From NCBI RefSeq assembly GCF_041381155.1, contig NC_091145.1, positions 40,191,882 through 40,255,881 on the forward strand: 64,000 bases of DNA, given 5' to 3'. Within the stretch, counting starts at the first letter, position 1. Each line of letters starts with the position of its first letter. The notes below the pieces were generated by a model. The model was not told the origin of the DNA. It did no database searches and saw only the letters and a list, made by a program, of their open reading frames with translations. The translations under genes and the position numbers were made by a program. The stretch is from Argopecten irradians (lineage: Eukaryota > Mollusca > Bivalvia > Pectinida > Pectinidae). Of this stretch, positions 37,101-47,300 are shown piece by piece.

Positions 37101-38051
37101 TGTACATAACATAACCAAAGCTCGGATTTTGGTTTTAGAGCTCATCTCAGGATGGACAATTTATCAACCACCTATTCTGTCTTGGCATATTCGTGTTATC
37201 TTTCATGCAGATAGGTATCTTTTATTTTGTGACATCGTTATTTTTTGAGCGAAACTCTTTTTCTATGAAAAGTACAAATTATGACATTTTGCTTGCTAAC
37301 TGATGACATCACAATCAATACCTGCCTGCAAGGGCAGATAGTATAATATGTAAATTTAATTATAATAACTACTGAAGAAAGCATATTAGACTTTAAATGA
37401 CTTTCCTGCTTCAACAATTCTACACTTTTCAAGTTTCATCACCTTTGTATTAAACCTGTTATTCTTAACCATGTAGATTCTATTAGGCCTATATGCATAC
37501 CTTTCGTGTTGAAACTTCTGAAGTTTTTGTTGTGGACCAGAGCTGTGATTGACAGTGTGAGTATAACACTTGAGGGATAGATCAGTTACGGTAGAGAAAT
37601 ATCCAGACGGGTAGATATGATGGTTTGTACATTTACTGTCATGATAAGCTAACGTGTGCTCTTTTAGCTCCTCTAAGAGCTCTGGCTCCAGTATAACATG
37701 ACGTTTTGATGGTGGTGCCGCCGATCTTTCGTGTAAAACAAGCCGGAATTCGTCATCCTTCACTTCTTCTCTTTCCACTAGTTCATTTATATAATCCAAA
37801 AGCATCCATCGTTTATGTTTGTTGAGGGAATATAAAATCACATCGTCATTTCGGAGGTTGTCGTATCCATGGACCAAACCACCGTCGTCCAAATAATCTT
37901 CCAGACATTCCAGTGCATGATTCTTTTCTTCTAAGTCGAATCTCTGATCCAAGACAAACTTGCAGATCAGACCTTGTGCCCTTGCAGCTTTAAATTTACA
38001 TCGTTTGCAGAACTGTATACTGCATTTCTTATAGTAAGACCCTGCTGCCAT
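19189..38051 (-). CDS. RING1+IBR protein lacking a visible RING2 (RBR-like)
   Basis: Minus-strand exons A to L: 38051-~37386 (end uncertain), 33374-33271, 32988-32265, 30620-30465, 30359-30176, 29842-29633, 28998-28827, 26268-26081, 20471-20334, 20184-~20111, ~20005-19956 and 19586-19189. All phases from B to I agree; J/K edges are provisional. The product is about 1,015 residues. A is a novel N-terminal domain starting MAAGSYYKKCSIQFCKRCKF; C is Lys/Arg-rich. F encodes a RING1 (CKSC, then PCLHYYCVPCW, then CSSVSC). G+H encode an IBR (CPKQSCDL, then VACGCDRVWCWSCE, then AHWPVTC). RBR ligases normally carry a catalytic RING2 after the IBR. H joins I in phase and no Cys/His cluster follows, so RING2 appears absent. 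A ubiquitin-related role is plausible but catalysis in the RBR manner is doubtful. The tail in L has octapeptide repeats. Orthology is unknown. Confidence 0.85.
19690..19870. repeat. 46-bp tandem repeat, about four copies
   Basis: Units contain 'gtcagaaatagccaaggata' and 'gcaatagcaggttactttgt'. They lie in the intron between exons K and L of the RING1/IBR gene. No exon match was found. Confidence 0.85.
20438..25892 (-). repeat. 70-bp array made of a 3' splice site plus exon start, about 78 copies
   Basis: On the minus strand each unit holds 'cctattttacag' followed by ACTATAGACCAGTACAAC and TCCTATCTCCTTCACT. This is the acceptor and first 34 nt of exon I (20471-20334), with about two mismatches, then about 24 nt of intron. 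Exon I is the terminal unit at the low-coordinate end. Period 70 is exact across most of the array (20461 to 20531, for example), with single-base indels and an 'agagaaagg' variant. It fills nearly the whole 5.6-kb intron between the IBR exon H and exon I, and so presents dozens of AG acceptors with intact pyrimidine tracts. Period 70 rotates frame, so the short minus ORFs within it are not genes. Confidence 0.96.
26081..26268 (-). CDS. Exon H: second half of the IBR zinc domain
   Basis: The acceptor 'ttgtaccaccag' and donor 'gtaagtcc' bound 188 nt. It supplies the Cys/His ligands in VACGCDRVWCWSCEAEAH and WPVTC, completing the CPKQSC motif of exon G through a phase-1 junction (split Gly codon). 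It then ends in GPDTDIH before exon I. Its first 60 nt are the source of the 92-bp array upstream. Confidence 0.92.
26269..27077 (-). repeat. 92-bp array of IBR-exon start plus acceptor, block 1
   Basis: Nine units at 92-bp spacing, counting the first, which overlaps exon H. Read on the minus strand, each has 'gtaccaccag' followed by GTTTCTCCCATGGTAATGTA and on through the codons for VACGCDRVWCWSC, then about 36 nt of intron. Cysteine codons of the zinc ligands remain in many units. Another six units lie at 27712-28255 and one fragment at 28404-28460. Confidence 0.95.
27078..27714. mobile_element. Insertion of about 635 bp splitting the 92-bp array
   Basis: The array unit 'ggctaccggtacatt' is interrupted. 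Left flank '...ggctacc' meets 'tataataaaatgg' and the right edge 'cttattatattata' meets 'taccggtacatt'. Imperfect TATAATAA/TTATTATA ends and a duplicated 'tacc' suggest a transposon insertion; the minus ORF at 27265-27615 has no recognisable domain. Identity of the element is unknown. Confidence 0.55.
27712..28255 (-). repeat. 92-bp array of IBR-exon start plus acceptor, block 2
   Basis: Six further units of the 26269-27077 array, same phase of repetition, displaced by the inserted segment. The outermost unit is truncated by the element at 28257-28400, beyond which one more partial unit survives (28404-28460). Confidence 0.93.
28257..28400. mobile_element. MITE-like element inserted in the 92-bp array
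   Basis: Ends TTGACCGATCGCCAG and CTGGCGATCCATCAA are inverted repeats. The interior carries 'atatagccacgcctcgtgct' and 'ggtttgattgaca'. It interrupts an array unit between 'ggtcacaa' and 'tcacaggctacc'. A relative in the opposite orientation lies at 36931-37085, so this is a true dispersed family. Confidence 0.75.
28580..28745 (-). mobile_element. tRNA-derived SINE, diverged copy
   Basis: On the minus strand a box-A-like TAGCCGAGTTGTTAAAG near 28720 and a box-B-like AAGTTTGAATTC near 28675 are spaced as in a tRNA head. The following body matches the 5460-5660 copy ('agttactgatcgtagg', 'ttctccacc'-like). It lies in the intron between exons G and H. Confidence 0.7.
28827..28998 (-). CDS. Exon G: RING1-IBR linker and first half of IBR
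   Basis: 172 nt between 'attttgtag' and donor 'gtatgttt'. It encodes DDTCDEVVDEVMIQTLLPCQ and then an Ariadne-like helix up to SPQWHHCPKQSCDLVAK, the first zinc ligands of the IBR. The final GTTG splits a Gly codon with exon H. Confidence 0.9.
29267..29443. mobile_element. MITE-like element with GTCAAACCTGT inverted ends
   Basis: The left end GTCAAACCTGTGTATAAAGA is mirrored by the right end TCTTTATACAGAGGTGGTCA plus ACAGGTTTGAC. It is non-coding and lies in the intron between exons F and G. This terminal motif is seen in short elements of several invertebrates (from memory). Confidence 0.75.
29633..29842 (-). CDS. Exon F: RING1 zinc finger
   Basis: A 210-nt phase 0/0 exon. Zinc ligands are in order: C-x2-C (CKSC), C-x-H-x2-C-x2-C (CLHYYCVPC) and a closing C-x4-C (CSSVSC). 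The LPC.HYYC.PCW block is close to Ariadne-type RING1. RING1 normally recruits the E2. Confidence 0.93.
30718..31715. repeat. 77-bp tandem array, about 13 copies
   Basis: Units contain 'aaggtgatgccggggttata' and 'acagaaaaacaaataaaaaa' at 76-77-bp spacing (30754, 30831). It is in the intron between exons C and D, starting about 100 bp upstream (in gene direction) of the exon D acceptor. On the minus strand each unit has an acceptor-like 'tttagttttag', but no match to exon D was found. Confidence 0.93.
31790..32125. mobile_element. Inverted-repeat element with arms of about 90 bp
   Basis: The left arm contains CTCGATACCCCAGGGGTTCC and CATCTCTACACCCCTGAACT; the right arm is its inverse (GGGGTGTAGAGAT, AACCCCTGGAGTATCAAGG). 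About 140 bp of non-coding sequence separates them. It sits between the 77-bp array and exon C of the RING1/IBR gene. The long arms fit a MITE or foldback element. Confidence 0.8.
33420..36600. repeat. 31-bp minisatellite, about 100 copies
   Basis: The unit is GGGAGGTGTTTTGATTAAGA plus TTCCTCTAGCA with many single-base variants (aggtg/agatg, tctagc/tctggc) and duplicated multi-unit blocks, such as the 'gactcctctagcgggg' groups at 34.6, 35.3 and 36.4 kb. It fills most of the intron between exons A and B and starts about 46 bp from the exon B acceptor. It is not coding. Confidence 0.96.
36931..37085. mobile_element. MITE-like element, relative of 28257-28400
   Basis: In inverse orientation it shares 'gccacgcctcatgctggc'-type interior, 'gtttgattgacggctggc' and the terminal 'aatcaccagg'. 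Both copies lie in introns of the same gene. The rest of 36601-37385 shows nothing else recognisable. Confidence 0.7.
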
Positions 38052-38508
38052 TGCAGACTACATTGTTTACATGTTGCGGTGCACGATCTGAATCAGTGAA
38101 ACGATTTACAGTAGTGGAATAAGAGCAAAACCTCCAAATGATCTCGATCTACCGACTAATCCGCGCACCTGTCCGGAACGTTATAGATTAGTTTTAATAA
38201 AATATTGGTAGAAAATCACCTAAAACATCGTCATTATTACAACAAAAGTTTTGAAACAAAATCAGGTTTACATTTCAAAGATAATAATTCTAACTTAAAT
38301 TAATTCTAATTCTAAAATTTTCTTGCCTAATTTTAATTTTTTAATTATATCCAATAATTTGATAAAAAATATGAAAATAAAGAGATTTTTCTTCTTTTTA
38401 AACGATATTCATTATATTTTGCATCCTTAGGCTATAACTTTCAACATGTTTTTAATGTTTAATTTTTAATATTCTTTTTCCCTCCGTAAAAAGTGATGTT
38501 TTTCCGGC
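38052..38508. other. Upstream region of the RING1/IBR gene
   Basis: Presumed 5' flank of the minus-strand gene starting at 38051. An ETS-like CCGGAA lies near 38172, with no clear TATA box. It turns AT-rich beyond 38200. The promoter is inferred only from position. Confidence 0.35.
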
Positions 38509-38630
38509 AGTTACAGGCCAATCTGATTAAAATCAGCTGTTTGATACTCCGCATCTGACAGTAGCCCATCGAGGTCACTGTTTGTAGCGGAGTATCAAAC
38601 AGCTGATTTTAATCAGATTGGTTACAGGTA
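38509..38630. mobile_element. Hairpin MITE with 35-bp perfect arms
   Basis: CCAATCTGATTAAAATCAGC plus TGTTTGATACTCCGC at the left is repeated exactly inverted at the right, around a loop of about 35 bp. The outer motif 'caatctgattaaaat' also forms the ends of the 39748-40135 element, so the two are related. Confidence 0.85.
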
Positions 38631-39067
38631 AAAATAATGGCACATTAATAAAATGCATGTAATTTTTATTTTCATTTATGAAATAATCCTTACAAATGGT
38701 CGTTTCATACTTTTGCTTATCATTACTAACAGAACACATTCCTATGAACTTACAGTAACATTACATCACACAGCAATCGGAACAAATCTAACTGAACTAG
38801 ACAAATAATATACATCCAATCCATTCTGTATTTAAAAAACAAAAACATATCAACATCTTACTATTTGAAAGAAAGCTTGTCTTTAATCAATTACACTTTT
38901 GTTGAATAACATAATTACTACTGGTTTACATCTGCACTGATTATAATCGATTGTTTAAGATATTCTATGAACTGAAAAGTCAAAAAGGATGTGTTTTTCA
39001 TGTATCTATTTGTATTCTTAATACAAAGGCTAAATAATCTATCATATCATATTGATATATTAAAGAA

Positions 39068-40228
39068 CAAGAGGCCCATGGGCCTTAACGGTCACCTGAT
39101 ATTTGATACAAATTAGGTATGTAATTTACTAGCCAACTGATGTCTTTTGTTCACAAAAGAGAAACATACATCTAATAGGTCTATATACAAATTTGTATTA
39201 ATCTTGGTGCATATTTACTAACATTACTGTGTTCAGAAGGTTAAGTAATTATTATAGCAAAGAGCAATAACTCCGTAAATAAGTTAGTCGAATCAAGCTG
39301 ATTTTCAATTTTTTTTTTAGATATTTCCAAAGTTGGTCTATAGGCAAAGTTTCATTAAGCTCGGATCATATTTATTTAAGTTATCATGTTCACAGGATTC
39401 AATAATTATAATTGCAAAGGACAATAACTTTGTAAGTAACTATCTAATCAGGTCGATTTTTGAACTGATCCGAGATCTTCCCAATTTTAGTCTAAATTCA
39501 AGTTTCATTCAGCTCGGTTCATATCTATTCAATTTATCGTGTTCACAAGGTCTAATAATAATTATTAGTGCAAAGGGCAATACCTCCATAAATTACTGTT
39601 GAATCAAGCTGATTCTCAACTTGTACAAGATTTTTCCAATGTAAGTCTACATATAAGTTTTATCAAGCTTGGTTTATATTTACTCAAGTTATCGCTTTCA
39701 CAAGGAAATGTAATTCGTATCCTACAGATATGTCTATAAGGATCCAGTGTTATATCAATCTGATTAAAATACGTTAGATAAGAGGATCTGAAAAATCCCA
39801 TTAGGGGTCATGTCCTGGTGACCTTTGGAAATGGCCAATCAAATTGCTACTAATTTTGACAGTGAATTTCAGGGACGAAATAGTTTAAAAAACTGTCAGA
39901 ATTATTTTGGTTTACGTAGTCATCTCGCCCAAAGAGCACAATAAAGCTAATTGTATATGTATACTGGGACGAAATATCGTTTTCAATGGGTGTGACAAGG
40001 TGTAGAAAATGTATCTTATATGAAGACCACGTGGTACAAAGGTCATCTGGACGTGACCCCATATGGGATATTGTCAGATCCTTTATATAACGGAGTGGTT
40101 ATAAGGATCTGTATTTTAATCAGATTGGTGTTATATGGAAAATAACTGTTGATATTACTTCATTGACCCACAAGGAAATGTTAATGCACAATGCAGAATG
40201 ACGGACAAAAAACTATGGTCAGGTGACC
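39068..40228. mobile_element. Dispersed element, 'gaggcccatgggcct' family, with a nested MITE
   Basis: It starts CAAGAGGCCCATGGGCCTTA and ends GGTCAGGTGACCTAACAAG, the inverse of the ends at 12711-14434. About three diverged units of about 150 bp ('caataact', 'gctcggatcatattta', 'ttcacaagg') lie at 39240-39730. At 39748-40135 a separate element with CAATCTGATTAAAATAC inverted ends is nested. It is non-coding. Confidence 0.75.
39748..40135. mobile_element. MITE-like element with 'caatctgattaaaatac' ends
   Basis: Ends TATCAATCTGATTAAAATAC and GTATTTTAATCAGATTGGTG are inverted. It is nested in the 39068-40228 element and shares the terminal motif with the hairpin at 38509-38630, about 1.1 kb away. 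Confidence 0.7.
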
Positions 40229-40904
40229 TAACAAGTTAATTCTTGATGCACGGAAAAGTCAACCATTGTTATCCAATTCATATTACCAAGCCAAGGTCAA
40301 ATGATCTCATATCAGCGTTCAAATCTCAAGGTCAAACCTAATCTTTGTCACTCTCACTAAATCCTCACTGTGCAATATCAATCAATCAGACCAAGAAATG
40401 TTATAAACAAAAACCCACATAACTGATAAAATATGTGATGGCATCACCCTTATAAAAAAAAATAGTCTGGGAAACTTAAAATAGATATTAGAAATATGAA
40501 TACCCAGTATATAAGATTTAAAATCTTTTGTATTTGCATTTCTTATACAAAATTTAACTATAGAATTGATTATTTAACCACTAAATACATGTTCCAAGAG
40601 AAACTTTATGAACTTAACACATTGACAGGGCTACACACCAGGGTAAGTTATGTAGTATAAGTAGCTGAATAGTTAGACACAGCAGTGACAGGAAAGTTTG
40701 ATTGTCAGCAAACATAGCAGCATCAAGGGAAATGTACAGTATCAACATACAAGCTTCCAAGGAATGATTAACACAATACAGTACACTTGTCAGTAAGATG
40801 GCTTCTTACTTTCTTCTCAATATACATTTGGGACTATTTTGGTACATCACAGGAAGCCCACTAACTGATCAAGTGTGGAAAACTCATCTGAAAATCGTAG
40901 GGGG

Positions 40905-41830
40905 CAAGACACATACATGTGACCAATAAGACACATACATGTACAGACAATAAGTACATATCAACATACATACACATGACACATACATGTACATGTGACA
41001 ATATCCATGACACATAATACATGTGACATATACCATGACACATACATGTACATGTGACAATGTGACATGCATGACAAAATACCATGAACAACATGTGACA
41101 CATACAGTCATGTTACCAGACACATAATTGACATACCATGACACAATGTCAGTCTCAATACAACATGTGACAATACAAACCAATGACAATATACCAAGAC
41201 ATACATGTGACAATGTACAAGCACATGTGTGCAATTACCAATATACATGTGCAAGTACAACACATACATGTGACAATATACCAAGAGACACATATACATG
41301 TACACGTGACAAATACCAACATGCATATACCATGTGAATACCGGAAACTGACACAATTACCAAGACACATACATGTACATGTGACAATATACCAAGACAC
41401 ATACATGTACATGTGACAATATACCAAGAACATACATACATGTGACAATGTACCAAGACACATGTGTGACAATGTACAAATACATACATGTACATGTGAC
41501 AATGTACCAAACACATACATGTACATGTGACAATGTACCAAGACACATATAATAACAAGTGACAATATACTGAGACACATACATGTACATGTGACAATAT
41601 ACCAAGACACATATACATGACATGTGGCAATATACCAAGACACATATACATGTACATGTGACAATATACTGAGACACATACATGTACATGTGACAATATA
41701 CCAAGACACATATATACATGTACATGTGACACATACATGTACATGTGACAATATACCAAGACACATATATACATGACATGTGACAATATACCAAGACACC
41801 TATACATGACATGTGACAATATACCACGAT
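40905..41830. repeat. 32-bp minisatellite rich in ACATGTACATGT
   Basis: Units like CAAGACACATACATGTACAT plus GTGACAATATAC repeat at about 32 bp (41361, 41393), degenerate towards 40905. The ACATGTACATGT core is a perfect 12-bp palindrome. All long ORFs in both directions here are repeat artefacts. It lies between the 5' end of the RING1/IBR gene and the 3' end of STIMATE. Confidence 0.92.
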
Positions 41831-44346
41831 TATTTTTACTTGTATAGGTTTCCTCCACCAACTATTAAACATGGTGTGATATTATATAACTTGTGTGGAG
41901 CTTTCATTTGAAAACAGAAATACAAAGCATGTTTTATTTCTATTTTGAAGTGCATCCTGTTCTTGACAATGATCTTAAAATGAGGCCAGTGTGGACAAAA
42001 CCGATATAATTCCTTTAGCCTCTAAATTGCAGAACATTATAACCTAAAGGCATACTTGTATTGATCTAATAAATTTAAAAAATATATATACCTACCAGAG
42101 TTACTTCCCTTTATTTTACTGCGTCGGTACTGGCAGAGTGAAACAAAGGGATAATACAACTCTGATACTTCAGGATAATGTAAACAATTTTCATATCGGA
42201 TTTGATATATTACTGTTGAATACATTTGTATTGCAATAAGTTAGTACAGCAGTGAGGGTATGAACACCATAGAGTGATAGGTGTCCAATGACAACAACCA
42301 ATTAACAGGTGACATGGGGGACAGTACACAAAACTCATAAAACAACAATTTGACGAACTTGTAAAGATGCTATGTATTGTACAGTGACATTCAAAGTAGA
42401 CATGCTAAATGAAATGATGAAATTTAATTTGTTTGATTAAAGACAAATAAGTAGTCACATTAATGGAATTTCTTCCCAATTCAAAATCTAGAAATTACAG
42501 AAATAAAGATGACTCTTTGACAGTAAATTAACAGATGATGGATTCATATATGACGCAAAGATACATTTAAAGTATTGTTGACTTTACGAAAGTTGAATAT
42601 AAAAACAACTTTCAAAATTGAAATCCCTGAACAAAAAGATAATTTTGGCATTAATAAAAACATTTACATGTAGCAAATCTGGATTTGTATGTGATCCAAC
42701 ACATTTAAAAAGAAAATTAATACTTCATGAATCTTAAATCACTATTTAAACAAATTTCTTAAATACAGAGTACATAAAGAAAAGTGAAAATCGCTCACAA
42801 ACAAACTCTTTACTTGAAAATGTAAAAATGATAAAGTGAATATATACTTTAATGGGAAATTGACAAAAAGTCCTTTGAGTTATCTATGTAATTATGATAT
42901 TTTTGAACATATCATCAAAAGTTTGGTATAGACAAAGAAAATATTTTAAATTAAAAAAAAATTCTTACATGAGTTTGACTTTGGGTTCTATTTTACGTTA
43001 AATTAGAAGTAAAACCTACCGCGGTAGATAAAAATAGTACCGATCATGTAATACTTAGAAACATTCTACTCCCATAATCATAAAGCTTGGTTGATCAATC
43101 AAAGGATTAAGTACTACAGCACAATTATGAAGCATAAATGCTTATTCTTTTCTTCATTGCACAGATGTGCTACATTATGTCGCACAATGTTTATTTTGGT
43201 CGACACATGGTATGAAAATGTTTTAATATTTGTAAAATTTATAATTTGATGTAACTTATATGATATAAAAACATTCACGTAAATATGTATTACATACTGA
43301 GAATATGCATTAACAGATTTATTGCATTTAGGGTAAGGTTAAAGCTGTCATATTGAGTCAATTACTGTGTATATTAAGCCCTATATATTAATATGCAATA
43401 ATTATTACAAGTACTTTTAGATATAAATACTATTTGGGGTACACATATACATAATAATCAACAAATATGTATATTATATATAAATATACACTTAATATTC
43501 CATGCATTGACTATTCATGAAAATATAACATTTTATTTCATACATATCTTTAGCACGTCCTGCAGGCAGACATGATGACTGATAAAATCATCAATTTTGT
43601 AATATCTTCAATCAGTTGTAAATGCACAACCATATCATGTTAACCCAGTACACAAAAAGTATGAGAAAATGATATCTTTTTTTTTTAGAGAACAATGTAG
43701 AATTTAAACAATACGATGAGAGAGGCATGTTTGGTTTAAAAGCACACAAGGCAACACATACAATATATCACAAACAGGAGGATGTTTACAATGAGGTGTA
43801 AAATAAATACATGAGTGAAGATGATGATTTATACAGTATTTATAGCATGTACTAGTTGTTACACACGAGTGCTTTGTGGAGAGGATTTTTAGATCTTCCA
43901 ATTAAAGTCTCCTTACTAGAACTAAGATAGGGATTAAGAAGGATGTTCTCACTGGCAGCTGATCTGATAGTTTTACTGGAAGGTTGGTCCCAAACCTGAA
44001 TATGAATCTTAAAAACAAGATATAGTGTCTTAACATATCATGTTAACAAGTCTAGTGAATATTGATGACACACCAGGAAAATACATTGACTCATGTTCAT
44101 TGTTTGAATTAAACGGGATGGGAAAAAAATTGAAAATGTATAATTCCGCTAAAATTTGTTTAGCTACTTTTTAATCTACATATAATGGGAAACCCTTCTA
44201 GTATTTAAATCGTGGCTGTACACTTTAACTTGTTTTATTTTACCTCAATTTTACACTACAGTTAGATAGCTGAAGGTAATCAAGTCATATTTGTAGTGAA
44301 GGCTTTATCACAAAACGGCAGCTACAATGAATGATGAAAGGTAACA
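41831..44346. other. Intergenic region and probable STIMATE 3' flank
   Basis: AT-rich sequence without a supported ORF, RNA gene or strong repeat. A CTACCGCGGTAG palindrome occurs at about 43017. The part adjoining 44346 should include the STIMATE 3' UTR, but I cannot place its end. Confidence 0.4.
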
Positions 44347-47300
44347 CTATGTAATAAGTCTCTCTGTCCCGTCAATACGGCGTCGTGCCTCCCCTTCCTC
44401 GTCTGTAGACACCAGCAGATCGGATTCTATAAAGTCTTCAGCTTTTTCTATTCTGTTGTAACAGCGCACTTGTTCAGTCGTTTTGTAGAACTTCACTGAA
44501 GGATCATTATCACTCACATAAATCCTTTTGGTACCTTTCATTTCTCTTTTCAAGAAGTTGTCAACCACCCAGAATATAAAAGCCTATAAGAAAGTAAAAT
44601 ACAGACAATTAATCACTGAAGCAACTGAATTATAAATCAAAACTGAGATTGTAAGGCAGTGACAACAATTTTATAATGCAACGATTGCAAGCATTCAACA
44701 GAATTGGATGTATCATCGGCAAAGTAATTGAAACAGCATCACAGATTTAAGTAACTGCATCACAGATTTAAGTAACAGCATCACAGATTTTTCTTGGACA
44801 TTTTTGTTTGGGTTGGAAAATATGGTTTATGTAATGATATTGTGACACAACCAAATATCAGCAAGTTGTGTAACAATATAAGTGGTCAGTAGCACTAATA
44901 TACCCTTACAATTCTACATTACAGAGAAGGCACTTCAGGTAAATGAACATTGCATGGCGTTTCTGTTTGGTTAGCCCAGGAAAACTGGCATTAGATTAGA
45001 TTAGACTGGCACAAATAGATTGTCAACGTCTTTAACAGTGACCTTAATTTCGACCTTAAACAAACTCCATTTCATGATGGTAAGGAAAAACTGTGCTGTT
45101 GGAGACCAGTTTGAAGTTTGAATGGTAAACAATACATGTAATAGCTATAGAAACAATTTTTTATTTTAGAAACAATTACCTTGACCTTAAAAGCAATTCA
45201 AAGTAAAAGTATCAAAAGGAAAATCTAAAATGTACATTAAGTGTAAGTTTCATCTGCCAAAACGTATCCAAGTAATTGTAGTTAGTAACAATGACCTTGA
45301 CCTTTCCACCTCACCATAGTATAGAATTATAATGTGTTGTTTGGAATACAGTATGAACATAGATATGAAATCTGAGTTTCATGTGCAAAAAGGTACTAGA
45401 GTACAAGTAACTACCCCTATTATAAATAAGTAACAATGGCCTTGACCTTTCCACCTCACCATGGTGATATCTATAATGTAAAAGCTGTTGTTTGGTATAC
45501 AGTGTGGATCTGTAGTGTTTGTAGTATCAAATGCTTACATTAACAATCAGGGGTATGATAAACATGACAATGATGAGTTCGATATGAGGATCCTTCACTG
45601 GAGACATCAGAAATGACCGTACCTACAAACAATAAGGAAAAGATCAATTCATCAACCATTTATAGGTCTTGGCTCTTGTGAAGTCTTTATAACACTGTAT
45701 ACAAAGTTGAGAATCCAACATTGAGATAGGACAACAAGATTTAATGCCCCTTGTTTTATCATCTCATGCCTTAGTCTGGTCAGAAATTTCAAGTCAACAG
45801 ATGTTTTAGACCTGCAGAATTTAGCTAGGCATTTATATATCACTTTTATCAGAAAAACGTAAAGAAAAAATTGTTGTTATCCTTAGATTTTTGTAAAACA
45901 CCATAGAAATATATACTTACATCTTTCCAGAAGTCAAACTGCACCAGTAGAGTCATAAGGAACTTTTCTAGTATCATGACTAAGATATATAGACCACACT
46001 GTCCCACCCAAGCACTACATTCAGGAGGATTACCTACAAATCAAGATTCAAATATTTGCATATCACTTTTATCATGTTTCTCACACTATTAAAAATTTCA
46101 ATCAACAAGAAATCTCACAAAATTATCTTTTCCTCCATATTGGTAAAGATACTCAATGTATACGACATATTTAATACATTTTCTGATATGTTTTGCCATT
46201 TCACCTAAAAACTTACCATATTCTCCAAACTTGAGTGACTGGTAATTGTATTTTTTGACAACAATTTGGGTAAATTTAAGACCTAGGTAAACCACAAAAA
46301 GTCCTATGGTAGAATCCAGCATAAAACTTATAAAATACCTGGAATGAAATAAATACAGTACTATTAAATATCACTTATAACAAGTGAACAACTGACTATA
46401 ATCACATATGATACATATACAGTTATGAATAAAATTTACATCATCCAGTACAATATATATGGTGCAATAGCTGTGAAATTGCTATAACCTATTAACATTG
46501 GAAAAAAAATCATTTAAAACAAGTAATTTACAGTGTCCATTTGATCAAGCAGCACCTTAAAACTGTAAACAGCGTCTGCATCAATCACATGTTGTGGTAA
46601 ATTATTTCACATACATTGTATCTACTATACTTTGACTAAAGAAATGAACTGATTTCATACAAAATGCCTTTATTGCCTTACCATGTACATGGATCACCTT
46701 GGAAGATATCGGCCAGTAGAACATTGGCAAAATGGATGACCATTGCTCCAAACGCTTGTTTGGATGTATCAAAGGTCCTGAAAACAAAAAATAATGATAA
46801 AACAATTGTCTTAGTCTGAATTGTTCTGTTACTGTACAACTTTTGATATTTGTCTTTAGCCAATTAATGTCACAACTATGGGAAATAAGTGAAAAACAGA
46901 TAAGCAGTAACAAGAAGTAAAGTATTAAATGATCATATGTTTTTATCTGTAGGCATTGATCCTAACAAAAATTGCTTATGGATGGTCAACAGGGCAGACA
47001 GTCAGTTACTCCAACAATGTTAGAAGTATAGCACGACGAGACATCCTTTAAGCAGACAGTCAGACCAAAGGAAGGACAGACCATCACCACATGAAATGCT
47101 ATTCAAAATATTATAGATCATTATCTGTTGACCTGCGACATTTTAAATAACATAAATTATTAAATCAAGTGATATATAGTGATCCATACTTACCATATCT
47201 TCCAAGGTCTACGCTCATATTTTGGCTCACAGTATCTTTTCACTGAAAGTAACAAAAAAGACTATATTCTGAAAAACACTTCAAATTTGAATTTTTATAA

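Noticed and set aside
40861..41872. Minus-strand ORFs of 116-214 residues rich in Cys/Tyr/Val
   Set aside because: Translation of the 32-bp minisatellite in several overlapping frames; no domain or exon structure.
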